In this document: positions 7,693 to 13,835 of the stretch, one piece after another
Position numbering within the stretch: the stretch's first letter is position 1
Layout: each line of letters begins with the position of its first letter
Virus record (IMG/VR): IMGVR_UViG_3300027974_000163
Location: 1 to 23,241 of that record
DNA length: 23,241 bases
Direction: 5' to 3' (one strand)
From: a virus
Program-made: the position numbers and the translations under genes
Notes under the pieces: generated by a model
Told to the model about the DNA's origin: nothing
Databases searched by the model: none
Seen by the model: the letters and a program-made list of their open reading frames with translations, nothing else

Positions 7693-7818
7693 CTATTTCT
7701 TTTTCTTAGCCTTCTTCATTGGCTTACCATATTCCATCATCTTATCTTTTTTGCTTTCGCCCTTTTCATGCTTTTTCATAGCACCCTTGGACTTGTACAT
7801 TTCGCCTTTAGCGGACAT
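7693..7818 (-). CDS. Tiny lysine-rich protein, 41 aa
   Basis: ATG at 7818, TAG at 7693-7695. It starts 2 nt after the stop of the 54 aa gene, with AAAGG upstream. The product starts MSAKGEMYKSKGAMKKHEKG and ends MKKAKKKK, so nearly half the residues are Lys or Arg, plus seven Met counting the start. The frame is directly continuous with the following 295 aa gene apart from the TAG. Its reality is supported by the exact fit between two genes and the ribosome site. A nucleic-acid-binding or virion-packaged basic peptide is plausible from charge alone; function is unknown. Confidence 0.7.
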   Translation of the reverse strand: MSAKGEMYKSKGAMKKHEKGESKKDKMMEYGKPMKKAKKKK

Positions 7819-7820
7819 AA

Positions 7821-7985
7821 TTACTTGCCTTTCTTTTTGATTTGTTTGGCTTCAGACAGGGCAATAGCGATAGCCTGCTTGCGAGATTTTACCACAGGAC
7901 CACCCTTGCCAGAATGAAGTGTCCCAGCCTTATATTCGTGCATAACCTTTTGGGTTTTCTTCATCGCTTTAGATGGCTTTTTCAT
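7821..7985 (-). CDS. DUF6496-like small basic protein, 54 aa
   Basis: The chosen ATG at 7985 overlaps the stop of the glycosyltransferase (ATGA) and has TGGAGA a few bases upstream. An upstream start at 8123 would give 100 aa, but that extension lies inside the glycosyltransferase gene and looks non-protein-like. The core KVMHEYKAGTLHSGKGGPVV then KSRKQAIAIALSEAKQIKKK matches the DUF6496 pattern (KVMHEF-K-G-LHSG...KSRKQAIAIALSEA), a short domain found in phages and bacteria with no known function. The N-terminal MKKPSKAMKKTQ is strongly basic. Together with the next 41 aa gene it forms a pair of basic mini-proteins placed just before the neck genes. Confidence 0.82.
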   Translation of the reverse strand: MKKPSKAMKKTQKVMHEYKAGTLHSGKGGPVVKSRKQAIAIALSEAKQIKKKGK

Positions 7986-9115
7986 GCTGTCTCCAATAGG
8001 TATCCTGATTCGCGCAAAGTATCGCGCACATTCAACACTACAGTATACGTTTCCCCTGGAATCATCTTCACAGTATGACCGCCAATGGTTGCTTGAACAC
8101 GGCGTGATACCTGTATTTCGCATGTGGGTTCCAATGGCATCCAGTCAAATGGTATCTGGTTTGCAGAAGGTTTGATAATTTGAAGTACTTGGTCGGCGGC
8201 TGTGTCCCAATTGAACGCTGCTGTTTGTGGGGCTGTCAGGATTGCCTGACGATGATACTTGTCACGGTTGTTATATAAATCTTTGATGGCTTCAGCCAAA
8301 GCATCTGCGTCAGGTTCATCCCAGTTGCCCATGTCCTGCCAAACACCTTTAGCGGTAGGGACACTGGTCGTGGGTATGCGATGGGTGGCAAGGTTGGAGA
8401 ACTCTCGATGACCATGAGCATCAGAAAGGATGGTTGGGATACCAGCAGAGATTGCCTGTAACGGCATCAACCCAAACCCTTCACCACGGGACACAGATAT
8501 AAACCCGTGCATTGAACGAACTAGGTCACGTTCTTGTTCCACGGTCAGCCAGTCACGGTGCACTATTACGTTTGGGTATTCCAAGTCTTTGGGTGCGAAC
8601 AGATGCGGCGGAACAATCTTGATATGTAACTCTGCGTCGGGTAACTGCAACTTGTTAAACACTTCCAATACCACATCCATGCCTTTGCGATACCACTCTG
8701 AACCACCGCACATGATACGGAACTTACCTTCAGGTTTATCCTGTGACGGACACCACATAGCACGGTCAACACCCAACGGAATCATATGCACATCATCATG
8801 GAATTGTGAGAACAGTTCCCAGTTATGCAACGAAGGAACAATCACCTTACTAAAGTTTTGTAGATAATCAGAGAACTCTGGTGGCAACCAGTTTGTTTCC
8901 CACATAGTCAACAAATGCGGTACCTGTGTACGTTGCCAGCCTTTAATCAGGTTCGGTCTTAAGGCAAAAACAACATGTTCAGCATCTTCGGCAAGTGTTA
9001 CCTTTTCCGATAACGCATTGCGTAAGCCGACAACCATTTTGCCGTAACCAACTTTTTCGATGTTGACACCAACAACGTTTAGATAGTTGGAAGAATCCCT
9101 GTTTCCACTTGCCAT
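7982..9115 (-). CDS. GT4-family glycosyltransferase, 377 aa
   Basis: Two-domain GT-B fold. The N-terminal half has the glycine loop VGVNIEKVGYGKM (15-27) and LLTMWETNWLP. The C-terminal half has IPLGVD (112-117), GGSEWYRKGMDVVLEVF (137-153, the Arg/Lys-Gly donor-phosphate segment) and SRGEGFGLMPLQAISAGIPT (209-228). The last motif is the E-x7-E signature of GT4 enzymes, but the second acid is Gln here (Glu212, Gln220). Residues about 328-377 form an extra beta-rich domain (CEIQVSRRVQATIGG, then PGETYTVVLNV) outside the usual GT4 core. The first 37 nt overlap the 91 aa gene. The enzyme would transfer a sugar from a nucleotide-sugar in the cytoplasm. Its place among virion genes suggests a virion-protein target, as shown for some mycobacteriophages, but the target here is unproven. 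Confidence 0.88.
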   Translation of the reverse strand: MASGNRDSSNYLNVVGVNIEKVGYGKMVVGLRNALSEKVTLAEDAEHVVFALRPNLIKGWQRTQVPHLLTMWETNWLPPEFSDYLQNFSKVIVPSLHNWELFSQFHDDVHMIPLGVDRAMWCPSQDKPEGKFRIMCGGSEWYRKGMDVVLEVFNKLQLPDAELHIKIVPPHLFAPKDLEYPNVIVHRDWLTVEQERDLVRSMHGFISVSRGEGFGLMPLQAISAGIPTILSDAHGHREFSNLATHRIPTTSVPTAKGVWQDMGNWDEPDADALAEAIKDLYNNRDKYHRQAILTAPQTAAFNWDTAADQVLQIIKPSANQIPFDWMPLEPTCEIQVSRRVQATIGGHTVKMIPGETYTVVLNVRDTLRESGYLLETA

Positions 9116-9354
9116 CCTTCTTGCGCTCTTTTCTCTACGTTGGCAGCACCATCAATCTTCTTCGGTTGTAAACCATCCGCACGAAGACGTTTGTATGCTG
9201 GCATATCTTTGTTCCAGTTACGTTCTGTTGTATTGATTTCTGCCACCTTACTCCCGCGACTGGTAGTGGTGTTGACACCCATACGTACCCCTGCAACACG
9301 GCAACCGAAACATCCTTCGACATCGAGGTCGGGATGTGTTTCTTGATGTTTCAC
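9079..9354 (-). CDS. Conserved actinophage-type small protein with CxxC, 91 aa
   Basis: GTG start overlapping the previous stop (GTGA). The pattern HPDLDVEGCFGCRVAGVRMG near the N-terminus and DMPAYKRLRADGLQPKKIDG in the middle is one I know from many actinobacterial phages, always annotated hypothetical. His7, Cys15 and Cys18 (H-x7-C-x2-C) could bind a metal, although only three ligands are evident. The C-terminus (NVEKRAQEGWQVETG) is helical. It sits between the repeat-protein genes and the glycosyltransferase and overlaps the latter by 37 nt. Function unknown. Confidence 0.82.
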   Translation of the reverse strand: MKHQETHPDLDVEGCFGCRVAGVRMGVNTTTSRGSKVAEINTTERNWNKDMPAYKRLRADGLQPKKIDGAANVEKRAQEGWQVETGILPTI

Positions 9355-9647
9355 GAAATGTATGTTCCGTATCCTGCAGCCGTTAACGATGCTTGTTCTG
9401 CTGCATCGATTTCAATGTCATGTCCACCGTAATAGGTTTTGGATATAACAGCAAACGTTGAAGGCTGATTATCTGTGTATGACCCATCTGTTAAAAGATA
9501 TATATTGCGACCTCTGGCAGATGGTGTGATGCGACCACCTAAACGGTTAGCGATACGTTCCTCTTTGGAAAGTTGCCCTTGGTTGTAGATGCTTGAGATG
9601 ATTACTGGTACAACAAAGTCATCGGTTGGTGGTCTAAAAGTTGCCAT
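9351..9647 (-). CDS. Small virion-region protein, 98 aa, paralogue of the 315 aa C-terminus
   Basis: ATG shares one base with the stop of the 315 aa gene (TGATG), indicating coupled translation. MATFRPPTDDFVVPV and ERIANRLG lead to NIYLLTDGSY, then KTYYGGHDIEIDAAEQASLT and AAGYGTYIS. The last 45 residues align well with the end of the 315 aa protein (NLFKLTDGTY, KVYYGGHDNFLDATEIAELT, AAGYGASIT). The two genes therefore carry the same C-terminal domain, once alone and once after a repeat stalk. I know the pattern from actinophage structural regions; its function is unknown. Confidence 0.82.
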   Translation of the reverse strand: MATFRPPTDDFVVPVIISSIYNQGQLSKEERIANRLGGRITPSARGRNIYLLTDGSYTDNQPSTFAVISKTYYGGHDIEIDAAEQASLTAAGYGTYIS

Positions 9648-10594
9648 CAGGTTATGCTTGCTCCGTATCCTGCTGCTGTAAGTTCTGCTATTTCAGTAGC
9701 ATCTAAGAAGTTATCATGCCCACCGTAGTACACCTTGACTATGCGTTCAGGCATACGTGGGTCAGTTATCTGGTATGTACCATCGGTCAGTTTGAACAGG
9801 TTGTATTGGCGTATACCTTGCGGCACGAAAGAGAACAATCGGTCAGCGCCTTCTTGTCCGAGGCGTTCAGCAAACGGGTATGTACTGGTTGTTGGCACAC
9901 GGAAGATGTGTGATTTATCCCAGTTGGCTGTGCCTGTACCTAATCCTGAACCTGTGCATGTTCTGAACAGTGCTCTTGCGCCAACCGTTGTCGATGTTCC
10001 CTCACCCGAACCCGACGCTGTACGGATAGCCGTGAGACGTGGGGATGATGTTGACGTTCCATCTCCCGCACCCGTACCAGTTCTGACAACAACATGGATG
10101 CTGATTGTAGTGGCATAACCTGTGCCTGCACCTGTGGCACTTCTCACAGGATTCACATTCCAATCGGCTGTTCCCGTACCCAAACCCGAACCTATTGCAG
10201 TTCTTACTGGAACACGAATAGAGGTTACTGTTGCCGAACCAGTACCAGAACCTGTTGCGGTTTGCAAATAGAAATGGATGACATTGCCTGTCGAATCCAT
10301 TGTTCCCACACCAGAACCCGTAGCAGTGCGTATAGCAACCTTTAGGGTTGATGCAGAAGAAGTACCAGCACCACTGCCAGTAGCAGACCTTGCACGAAGA
10401 ACGCTTGCTGTAGAAGAAGCAGTACCCAACCCTGACGCTGTAGCAGTAACAACAATAGCCCTCGCACCGCTCGCAGTTTGAGTACCAACACCACTACCAG
10501 AAGCCGTGCGTGTGGCATTAACATACCCATACCTATAAAACGGGTGAGTGTTCTTAAACGGTTCAACGAACCCTGTAACCGCTGTAATAGCCAC
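9647..10594 (-). CDS. Repeat-stalk virion protein, 315 aa, ten ~20-residue Gly/Thr repeats
   Basis: GTG start 14 nt after the previous stop; the start MAITAVTGFVEPFKNTHPFY fits the family as I know it. Residues 29-231 comprise about ten imperfect repeats with consensus RTATGSGxGT followed by roughly ten variable residues ending in hydrophobics. Most units are exactly 20 residues. Residues 233-315 form a C-terminal domain shared with the 98 aa protein that follows. Regular short repeats with a fixed Gly turn and a strand suggest a beta-solenoid or fibrous stalk. Similar repeats occur in actinophage structural regions. I infer a particle-surface fibre or capsid-associated spike carrying the C-terminal domain at its tip. 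No enzyme motif is visible. Confidence 0.75.
   Translation of the reverse strand: MAITAVTGFVEPFKNTHPFYRYGYVNATRTASGSGVGTQTASGARAIVVTATASGLGTASSTASVLRARSATGSGAGTSSASTLKVAIRTATGSGVGTMDSTGNVIHFYLQTATGSGTGSATVTSIRVPVRTAIGSGLGTGTADWNVNPVRSATGAGTGYATTISIHVVVRTGTGAGDGTSTSSPRLTAIRTASGSGEGTSTTVGARALFRTCTGSGLGTGTANWDKSHIFRVPTTSTYPFAERLGQEGADRLFSFVPQGIRQYNLFKLTDGTYQITDPRMPERIVKVYYGGHDNFLDATEIAELTAAGYGASIT
9902..10510 (-). repeat. Tandem degenerate coding repeats (about ten units of ~60 nt)
   Basis: This segment encodes residues 29-231 of the 315 aa protein. Unit starts in residues are about 29, 50, 69, 89, 111, 131, 151, 171, 191 and 211. Each begins with (R/Q/T)(T/S)A(T/S)G(S/A)G-x-G. Units 6 and 10 share GLGTGTA(D/N)W and are the most alike. 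The units differ much more in DNA than in protein pattern, so they are old or under protein-level selection rather than recent slippage. Confidence 0.8.
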
Positions 10595-10612
10595 TAGGGG
10601 CTACCTACCTAG
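10594..10612 (-). promoter_or_regulatory. Possible small hairpin over the ribosome site of the 315 aa gene
   Basis: On the minus strand CTAGG (10612-10608) can pair with CCTAG (10598-10594) around a 9-nt loop containing GGTAG. The stem covers the upstream stop codon and ends on the first base of the GTG start. It could lower initiation unless ribosomes arrive from the upstream gene. Five base pairs is weak, so this is only a possibility. Confidence 0.2.
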
Positions 10613-10977
10613 TCGAGCGACAGTGTGAGTGCGGTGATTTGAAAAGTATCGCCAGCAGTCACAGCAGCAGACGACGACAACGCACCAGTCCACAAACAGT
10701 TACCAGCAGTCAAGTTATCCCACATAGACCAATGGCTATACGTTTCTGTAGTAGAAACATTCGTCCACTCCATAGTCGCAGAAGTAGCAATCGCTCCAGA
10801 AGCAGCAGTAGCCCACGCAGCAGCCTTACGAGTTGTCTCGGTAGCAGCCGCAGTAGTACCAGCCTCACCAGCATCAGCAGTATGCAACTTCACATACACA
10901 GTCGTTGGCATAGTCCACGCAGTCTTACCCGTGGTGTGCTCCAAAATCTTTAATTCTGCATAATTAGAAATAGACAT
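10609..10977 (-). CDS. Gp80-like small virion protein, 122 aa
   Basis: ATG with GAAAGG about 5 nt upstream, the first gene after the capsid terminator. MSISNYAELKILEHTTGKTA, then TTVYVKLHTADAGEAGT, ATETTRKAAAW, WTNVSTTETYSHWSMWD and GNCLWTGAL form a very recognisable pattern, common in actinobacteriophages and other tailed phages and usually labelled tail fibre-like, Gp80-like or hypothetical. The fold is predicted as all beta. Being first in its unit next to the capsid gene, it may be a capsid decoration or head-fibre protein, or a tail component. Sequence alone does not decide. Confidence 0.82.
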   Translation of the reverse strand: MSISNYAELKILEHTTGKTAWTMPTTVYVKLHTADAGEAGTTAAATETTRKAAAWATAASGAIATSATMEWTNVSTTETYSHWSMWDNLTAGNCLWTGALSSSAAVTAGDTFQITALTLSLD

Positions 10978-10997
10978 ACAAACCTTTCGTTCAACAT

Positions 10998-11006
10998 ACT
11001 ATACCA
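10998..11006 (-). promoter_or_regulatory. Candidate extended -10 promoter for the post-capsid unit
   Basis: The minus strand reads TGGTATAGT just after the terminator T-tract. TATAGT differs from TATAAT at one base, and the TG one base upstream is the extended -10 element. No good -35 box is seen 16-18 nt upstream, where the terminator stem lies. Initiation here would give a leader of roughly 10-15 nt before the 122 aa gene. A very similar nonamer (TGCTACAGT) precedes the scaffold-capsid unit. Confidence 0.4.
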
Positions 11007-11038
11007 AAAGCAAAAGCCCCCCGCCGAAGCAGGGGGCT
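11006..11038 (-). terminator. Rho-independent terminator with UUCG loop after the capsid gene
   Basis: The minus strand reads AGCCCCCTGC-TTCG-GCGGGGGGCT followed by TTTGCTTTT. The stem has ten positions with one T-G apposition (a wobble pair in RNA), closed by the very stable C(UUCG)G tetraloop and followed by a T-rich tract. It begins 18 nt after the capsid stop codon. The plus-strand version lacks a T-tract, so it acts on leftward transcription only. It would close a scaffold-capsid transcript and lower the expression of the genes beyond. Confidence 0.93.
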
Positions 11039-11056
11039 AAAGCCACATCTATCTAA

Positions 11057-12025
11057 TTAGACGTTAGTTGCAATTGAGGAAGAAGACTCAATGCGACGGA
11101 GGCTTGCCTCACGGAAGCGACCGTAGCCACCAAGCCAATACCAACCCAATGGCTGCAAACGCATGAGAAGGTCGGTCACGTTACCGCGAACAATCTTCGG
11201 CACTGCGCCGTTACCATCTTGTGCTGAGTATGCCTTGGCAAGAGCCTGACGACCCATGATGTAAGTGTCATAAACATCGACTGCACCAGTTGTGCTGGTA
11301 CCGTTCGAAGCGTTTTCACGAACCTTTGCGCGTGGTGTCTCAATGAAACGTACCGACTCAAACAAGCCGATTTCTCCATTGTAGATACCCGATGGGTCAA
11401 CGTAGTTCGCTGGCGTACGCCATGCGGCTGCGTCCGTTGCTGAACGGAAGTCGTATGAAACGTCTGGGTGGATGAAGCCGATGTAGGAACCGTTGAAGGT
11501 TGCTACGTTTGCTCCACGCAACTGGGCTACGACCTTACGGACGTTGCTTGCTGCAATGATGTCTTCAGCCTGAACCGTTACACGGCTCGTTGGCAATGTT
11601 GAACCACCAGCACCGTACGAAACGTTTGTTCCGCCCGATAGAACTTCACGGACAACTTGGTCGATTGAATCGCCTGCGTTGTAACCAATGATGTTTGCTG
11701 CTGCTGAGTCAACATCCAAGAACGCTGTTCCGCGCAACTTGGCTGTGGTGACAACTGCGTTACCGTATTCGTTAAGAGTTACGGTTACTTGGCTGTCAGA
11801 CAATGCTGTAGGTGTAACGTCGGTCACTTCGTTCAGTGTTGACGTTGCTGCTGAAATGTCACTGAAAATTGTGAACGTGACGCCAGTTCCTGGCATTGCC
11901 TGCTGTACTGGTTGTACGTCTGCTGCCTGGTCGAACAAGAGTTCTGAACGCAACGCAAAATATGCGAGACGGTCAAATGCTACCTGGTCAACAGACAGAG
12001 ACGAGAGTTGGGTTTCGCCTGCCAT
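11057..12025 (-). CDS. Major capsid protein, N4-gp56 type, 322 aa
   Basis: ATG with AAAGGAAAAATAATC upstream, a good ribosome site, 27 nt after the scaffold gene. MAGETQLSSLSVDQVAFDRLAYFALRSELL at the start is shown here only by its ends (MAGETQLSS, LAYFALRSELLFDQ). It is followed by TFTIFSDISAATSTLNEVTD, TVTLNEYGNAVVTTAKLRGT, IGFIHPDVSYDFR and YIMGRQALAKAYS. A C-terminal strand, LQPLGWYWLGGYGRFREASL, precedes IESSSS. This is the layout of the N4-gp56 family with an HK97 fold, which builds the icosahedral shell. No long N-terminal propeptide is evident, in agreement with a separate scaffold gene. It is the only gene with both a strong upstream ribosome site and its own terminator, fitting high expression. 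Confidence 0.93.
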   Translation of the reverse strand: MAGETQLSSLSVDQVAFDRLAYFALRSELLFDQAADVQPVQQAMPGTGVTFTIFSDISAATSTLNEVTDVTPTALSDSQVTVTLNEYGNAVVTTAKLRGTAFLDVDSAAANIIGYNAGDSIDQVVREVLSGGTNVSYGAGGSTLPTSRVTVQAEDIIAASNVRKVVAQLRGANVATFNGSYIGFIHPDVSYDFRSATDAAAWRTPANYVDPSGIYNGEIGLFESVRFIETPRAKVRENASNGTSTTGAVDVYDTYIMGRQALAKAYSAQDGNGAVPKIVRGNVTDLLMRLQPLGWYWLGGYGRFREASLRRIESSSSIATNV

Positions 12026-12052
12026 GATTATTTTTCCTTTGTGTAGAAGTGA

Positions 12053-12502
12053 TTACGAATTTTGTAGTGCTATTCGTGCTTCTGCCAAAATTGAATCTAC
12101 TTCTTGAGGGCTTCGTGCGTCGTTAAGCCTTCGAGTCCAGTCAACAGGTGGTTGCGTTGTTTGGGTTCCTGCCGCAATTTTTGCGGTTCGTTGCCAAGCG
12201 TTTGCTTCTTCTCTGCTAGGGGTGGAATCTGGGGGACTAATCAGTTGCGCCTCAACAGCGGCATCCCTAATGGCTTCTGGGGAAAGTTCTCCGTCGTAGC
12301 CTTTAACAAAGTACTTTGACGCTGGTGCAGTGAGGTCGATGCCTGCTTTCACGAACGCTAGTTCTCTTTTTGCTACTTCAGATTCCGCTACCAATTTGCG
12401 TAGGTCGGCGGTTTCTTTCTCCAATTGTTTCATCCTTGCCCTAACAGGGTTTTGGTTTGATTCCATTTGGTCTTCGTTGTCGTAGTTGTCAATATCTGAC
12501 AT
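12053..12502 (-). CDS. Scaffolding protein, 149 aa
   Basis: ATG at 12502 with a modest GAGAG about 8 nt upstream. The short acidic start (MSDIDNYDNEDQMESNQNPV) leads to a coiled coil at about 22-50 (RMKQLEKETADLRKLVAESE). Next come FVKAGIDLTAPASKYFVKGY, a Pro/Ser linker and a helical C-terminus (NDARSPQEVDSILAEARIAL). An acidic N-terminus, coiled coil and placement directly before the capsid gene are typical of phage scaffolds, which template shell assembly and then leave. Its length is normal for this class in actinophages. Direct sequence identity to a characterised scaffold is not claimed. Confidence 0.85.
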   Translation of the reverse strand: MSDIDNYDNEDQMESNQNPVRARMKQLEKETADLRKLVAESEVAKRELAFVKAGIDLTAPASKYFVKGYDGELSPEAIRDAAVEAQLISPPDSTPSREEANAWQRTAKIAAGTQTTQPPVDWTRRLNDARSPQEVDSILAEARIALQNS

Positions 12503-12642
12503 ATGGCACTCTCGTTTCTGCCCACACCATGTCCGAGGTACGTGGTGGCTGCGGTTGATTGGTCACCCCATATGGCTCCACACAGGTCGGGGGGTTCCCG
12601 TGTAGGTAGTTTTACTGTAGCACAGTCTTATGACAGATGTGT
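12503..12642 (-). other. 140-nt non-coding leader of the scaffold-capsid unit
   Basis: This is the largest gap in an otherwise tightly packed operon. No protein-like frame is visible. It holds the candidate extended -10 promoter at 12614-12622 and a possible weak hairpin, ACAC...GTGT enclosing CGGG...CCCG, around 12583-12606. There is no T-tract after that hairpin, so it is not a terminator. The region probably carries control for the scaffold and capsid genes. Confidence 0.55.
12614..12622 (-). promoter_or_regulatory. Candidate extended -10 promoter for scaffold-capsid
   Basis: The minus strand reads TGCTACAGT in the gap before the scaffold gene. TACAGT fits the TAnnnT form of -10 boxes and is preceded by TGn. 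No convincing -35 is present; CTGTCA at 12636-12631 is too close for this box, but it would sit 16 nt from an overlapping TAAAAC. The match in form to TGGTATAGT at 11006-10998 raises the likelihood that both are phage promoters. Confidence 0.35.
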
Positions 12643-13833
12643 TTATTGTCCTACCGTGGTGAGTCCTACGTTGCGGTTTGATTGGGTGAGGGAGTTCTGT
12701 TCAGCGAACCCTCCACCTTGTTCAAATGTCGCGGTACGGCTGCGTCGGCGACGGGCAATACGTTGCTGCGCTGCTTGTTCGTTTGTGAAAGTTCCAGCAA
12801 GGATGTCCTCTTGAGTGATGGCTTGCTCACCTTCTAGTGGACGGTACAGTCCTGCTTGTTGACCTATCTGGGAGAACCCTGCTTGGGCTTGTTGTGTTGT
12901 GACACCAGCCCGTGCAAGATTCTCTGCTTGAATAGTATCCAGTGTCATGCCGCCAGCAACCTTGGCTTGGGCTGCAATTTGTGCCGCATCAGCCGCCCGA
13001 AGAACAATGTCTTTACCTTTTGTTGGGTCCAAAAAGAAGGCTGCCAACTGGGTGTCATCAATGTTGTATAGGCTTTTCATTTGATTTACCACCTCTTTAG
13101 GGGCATCTCTTACTGCTTGAAATCCCAGTTGAACACGAGCAAGCACCTCATCTGGCGACACATCATTAACAATAAAGTTCTGCAAAGATACTGGGTCATC
13201 GTAGAAACCTTTTGGCATACCAGCATCAGCCAGATTACGGCGATATGAGGTCTCCAATTGCAGTAGTTGCGTAACCGAATAAACTGGTTTTCCAGCCTTA
13301 CGTCGTACTTCGTTGGCTGCAAAACGTGCCTGAAACGCAGGTGATTCGCGTAACTGGATACCAATATCATCGATGCTTGATGTTCCAGTTAAACGTCTAT
13401 CTGCCACAGCAGACTTGACATCAGCCAATAGTTGTGGGTCGGTGATGTTATAGAACTCTAATGTCTTTGAAAGAATTGAGGACATTGACTCATTGCTCTG
13501 CGATGTTTCGATAGCCTTGTTTGCGTTATAAATATCTTGCAATGTTTCGGCTGGACCGTTATCGTCATCAGAGTATGTTCCATCACTGTATGTTGTGCGT
13601 GTTATCTCGCGACCAGCCATAGTGAAACTACTGGTATTTGTAACTGTTTTTGCTGGCAAACCAGTGGCACCAGTCGCGCCCGTGGCGGTGGGACTGGGTT
13701 CTTGAAGTGTGGATGGGTCGTATCCAGAATCAGCAATACCCCTACCCTCAGCGTCACGAAATTTAGATAACGCTTCATTAAGACCTTCTAAACCAAAACC
13801 AAAATCAACACCACTAAAGTCCATCATTGACAT
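12643..13833 (-). CDS. Virion-associated (probably internal) structural protein, 396 aa
   Basis: ATG 2 nt after the previous stop, with GGAAAGGTGG 7 nt upstream. Residues 1-100 are flexible, with a short GATGATG collagen-like stretch. From about 118: LEFYNITDPQLLADV, DDIGIQLRESPAFQARFAAN, YRRNLADAGMPKGFYDDP, FIVNDVSPDEVLARVQ, LYNIDDTQLAAFFLDPTKG and a helix-rich segment with RAGVTTQQAQAGFSQI. It ends with basic RRRRSRTATFEQGGGFAEQ. This order is one I know as a widespread uncharacterised structural protein of actinobacterial phages. Helical content and position between portal and capsid suggest a core or ejection protein. No catalytic motif is seen. Confidence 0.75.
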   Translation of the reverse strand: MSMMDFSGVDFGFGLEGLNEALSKFRDAEGRGIADSGYDPSTLQEPSPTATGATGATGLPAKTVTNTSSFTMAGREITRTTYSDGTYSDDDNGPAETLQDIYNANKAIETSQSNESMSSILSKTLEFYNITDPQLLADVKSAVADRRLTGTSSIDDIGIQLRESPAFQARFAANEVRRKAGKPVYSVTQLLQLETSYRRNLADAGMPKGFYDDPVSLQNFIVNDVSPDEVLARVQLGFQAVRDAPKEVVNQMKSLYNIDDTQLAAFFLDPTKGKDIVLRAADAAQIAAQAKVAGGMTLDTIQAENLARAGVTTQQAQAGFSQIGQQAGLYRPLEGEQAITQEDILAGTFTNEQAAQQRIARRRRSRTATFEQGGGFAEQNSLTQSNRNVGLTTVGQ

Positions 13834-13835
13834 AA

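Noticed and set aside
7986-8123. N-terminal extension of the DUF6496-like gene to 100 aa
   Set aside because: The extension overlaps the end of the glycosyltransferase and is not family-like; the internal ATG has a ribosome site and an ATGA junction.
8430-8867. 145 aa plus-strand open frame
   Set aside because: Lies entirely opposite the glycosyltransferase, has no protein-like pattern and no ribosome site; a shadow of the real gene.
9902-10510. Direct repeats as a CRISPR array
   Set aside because: Units are degenerate, about 60 nt, in frame and encode a clear protein repeat; no constant repeat with unique spacers.
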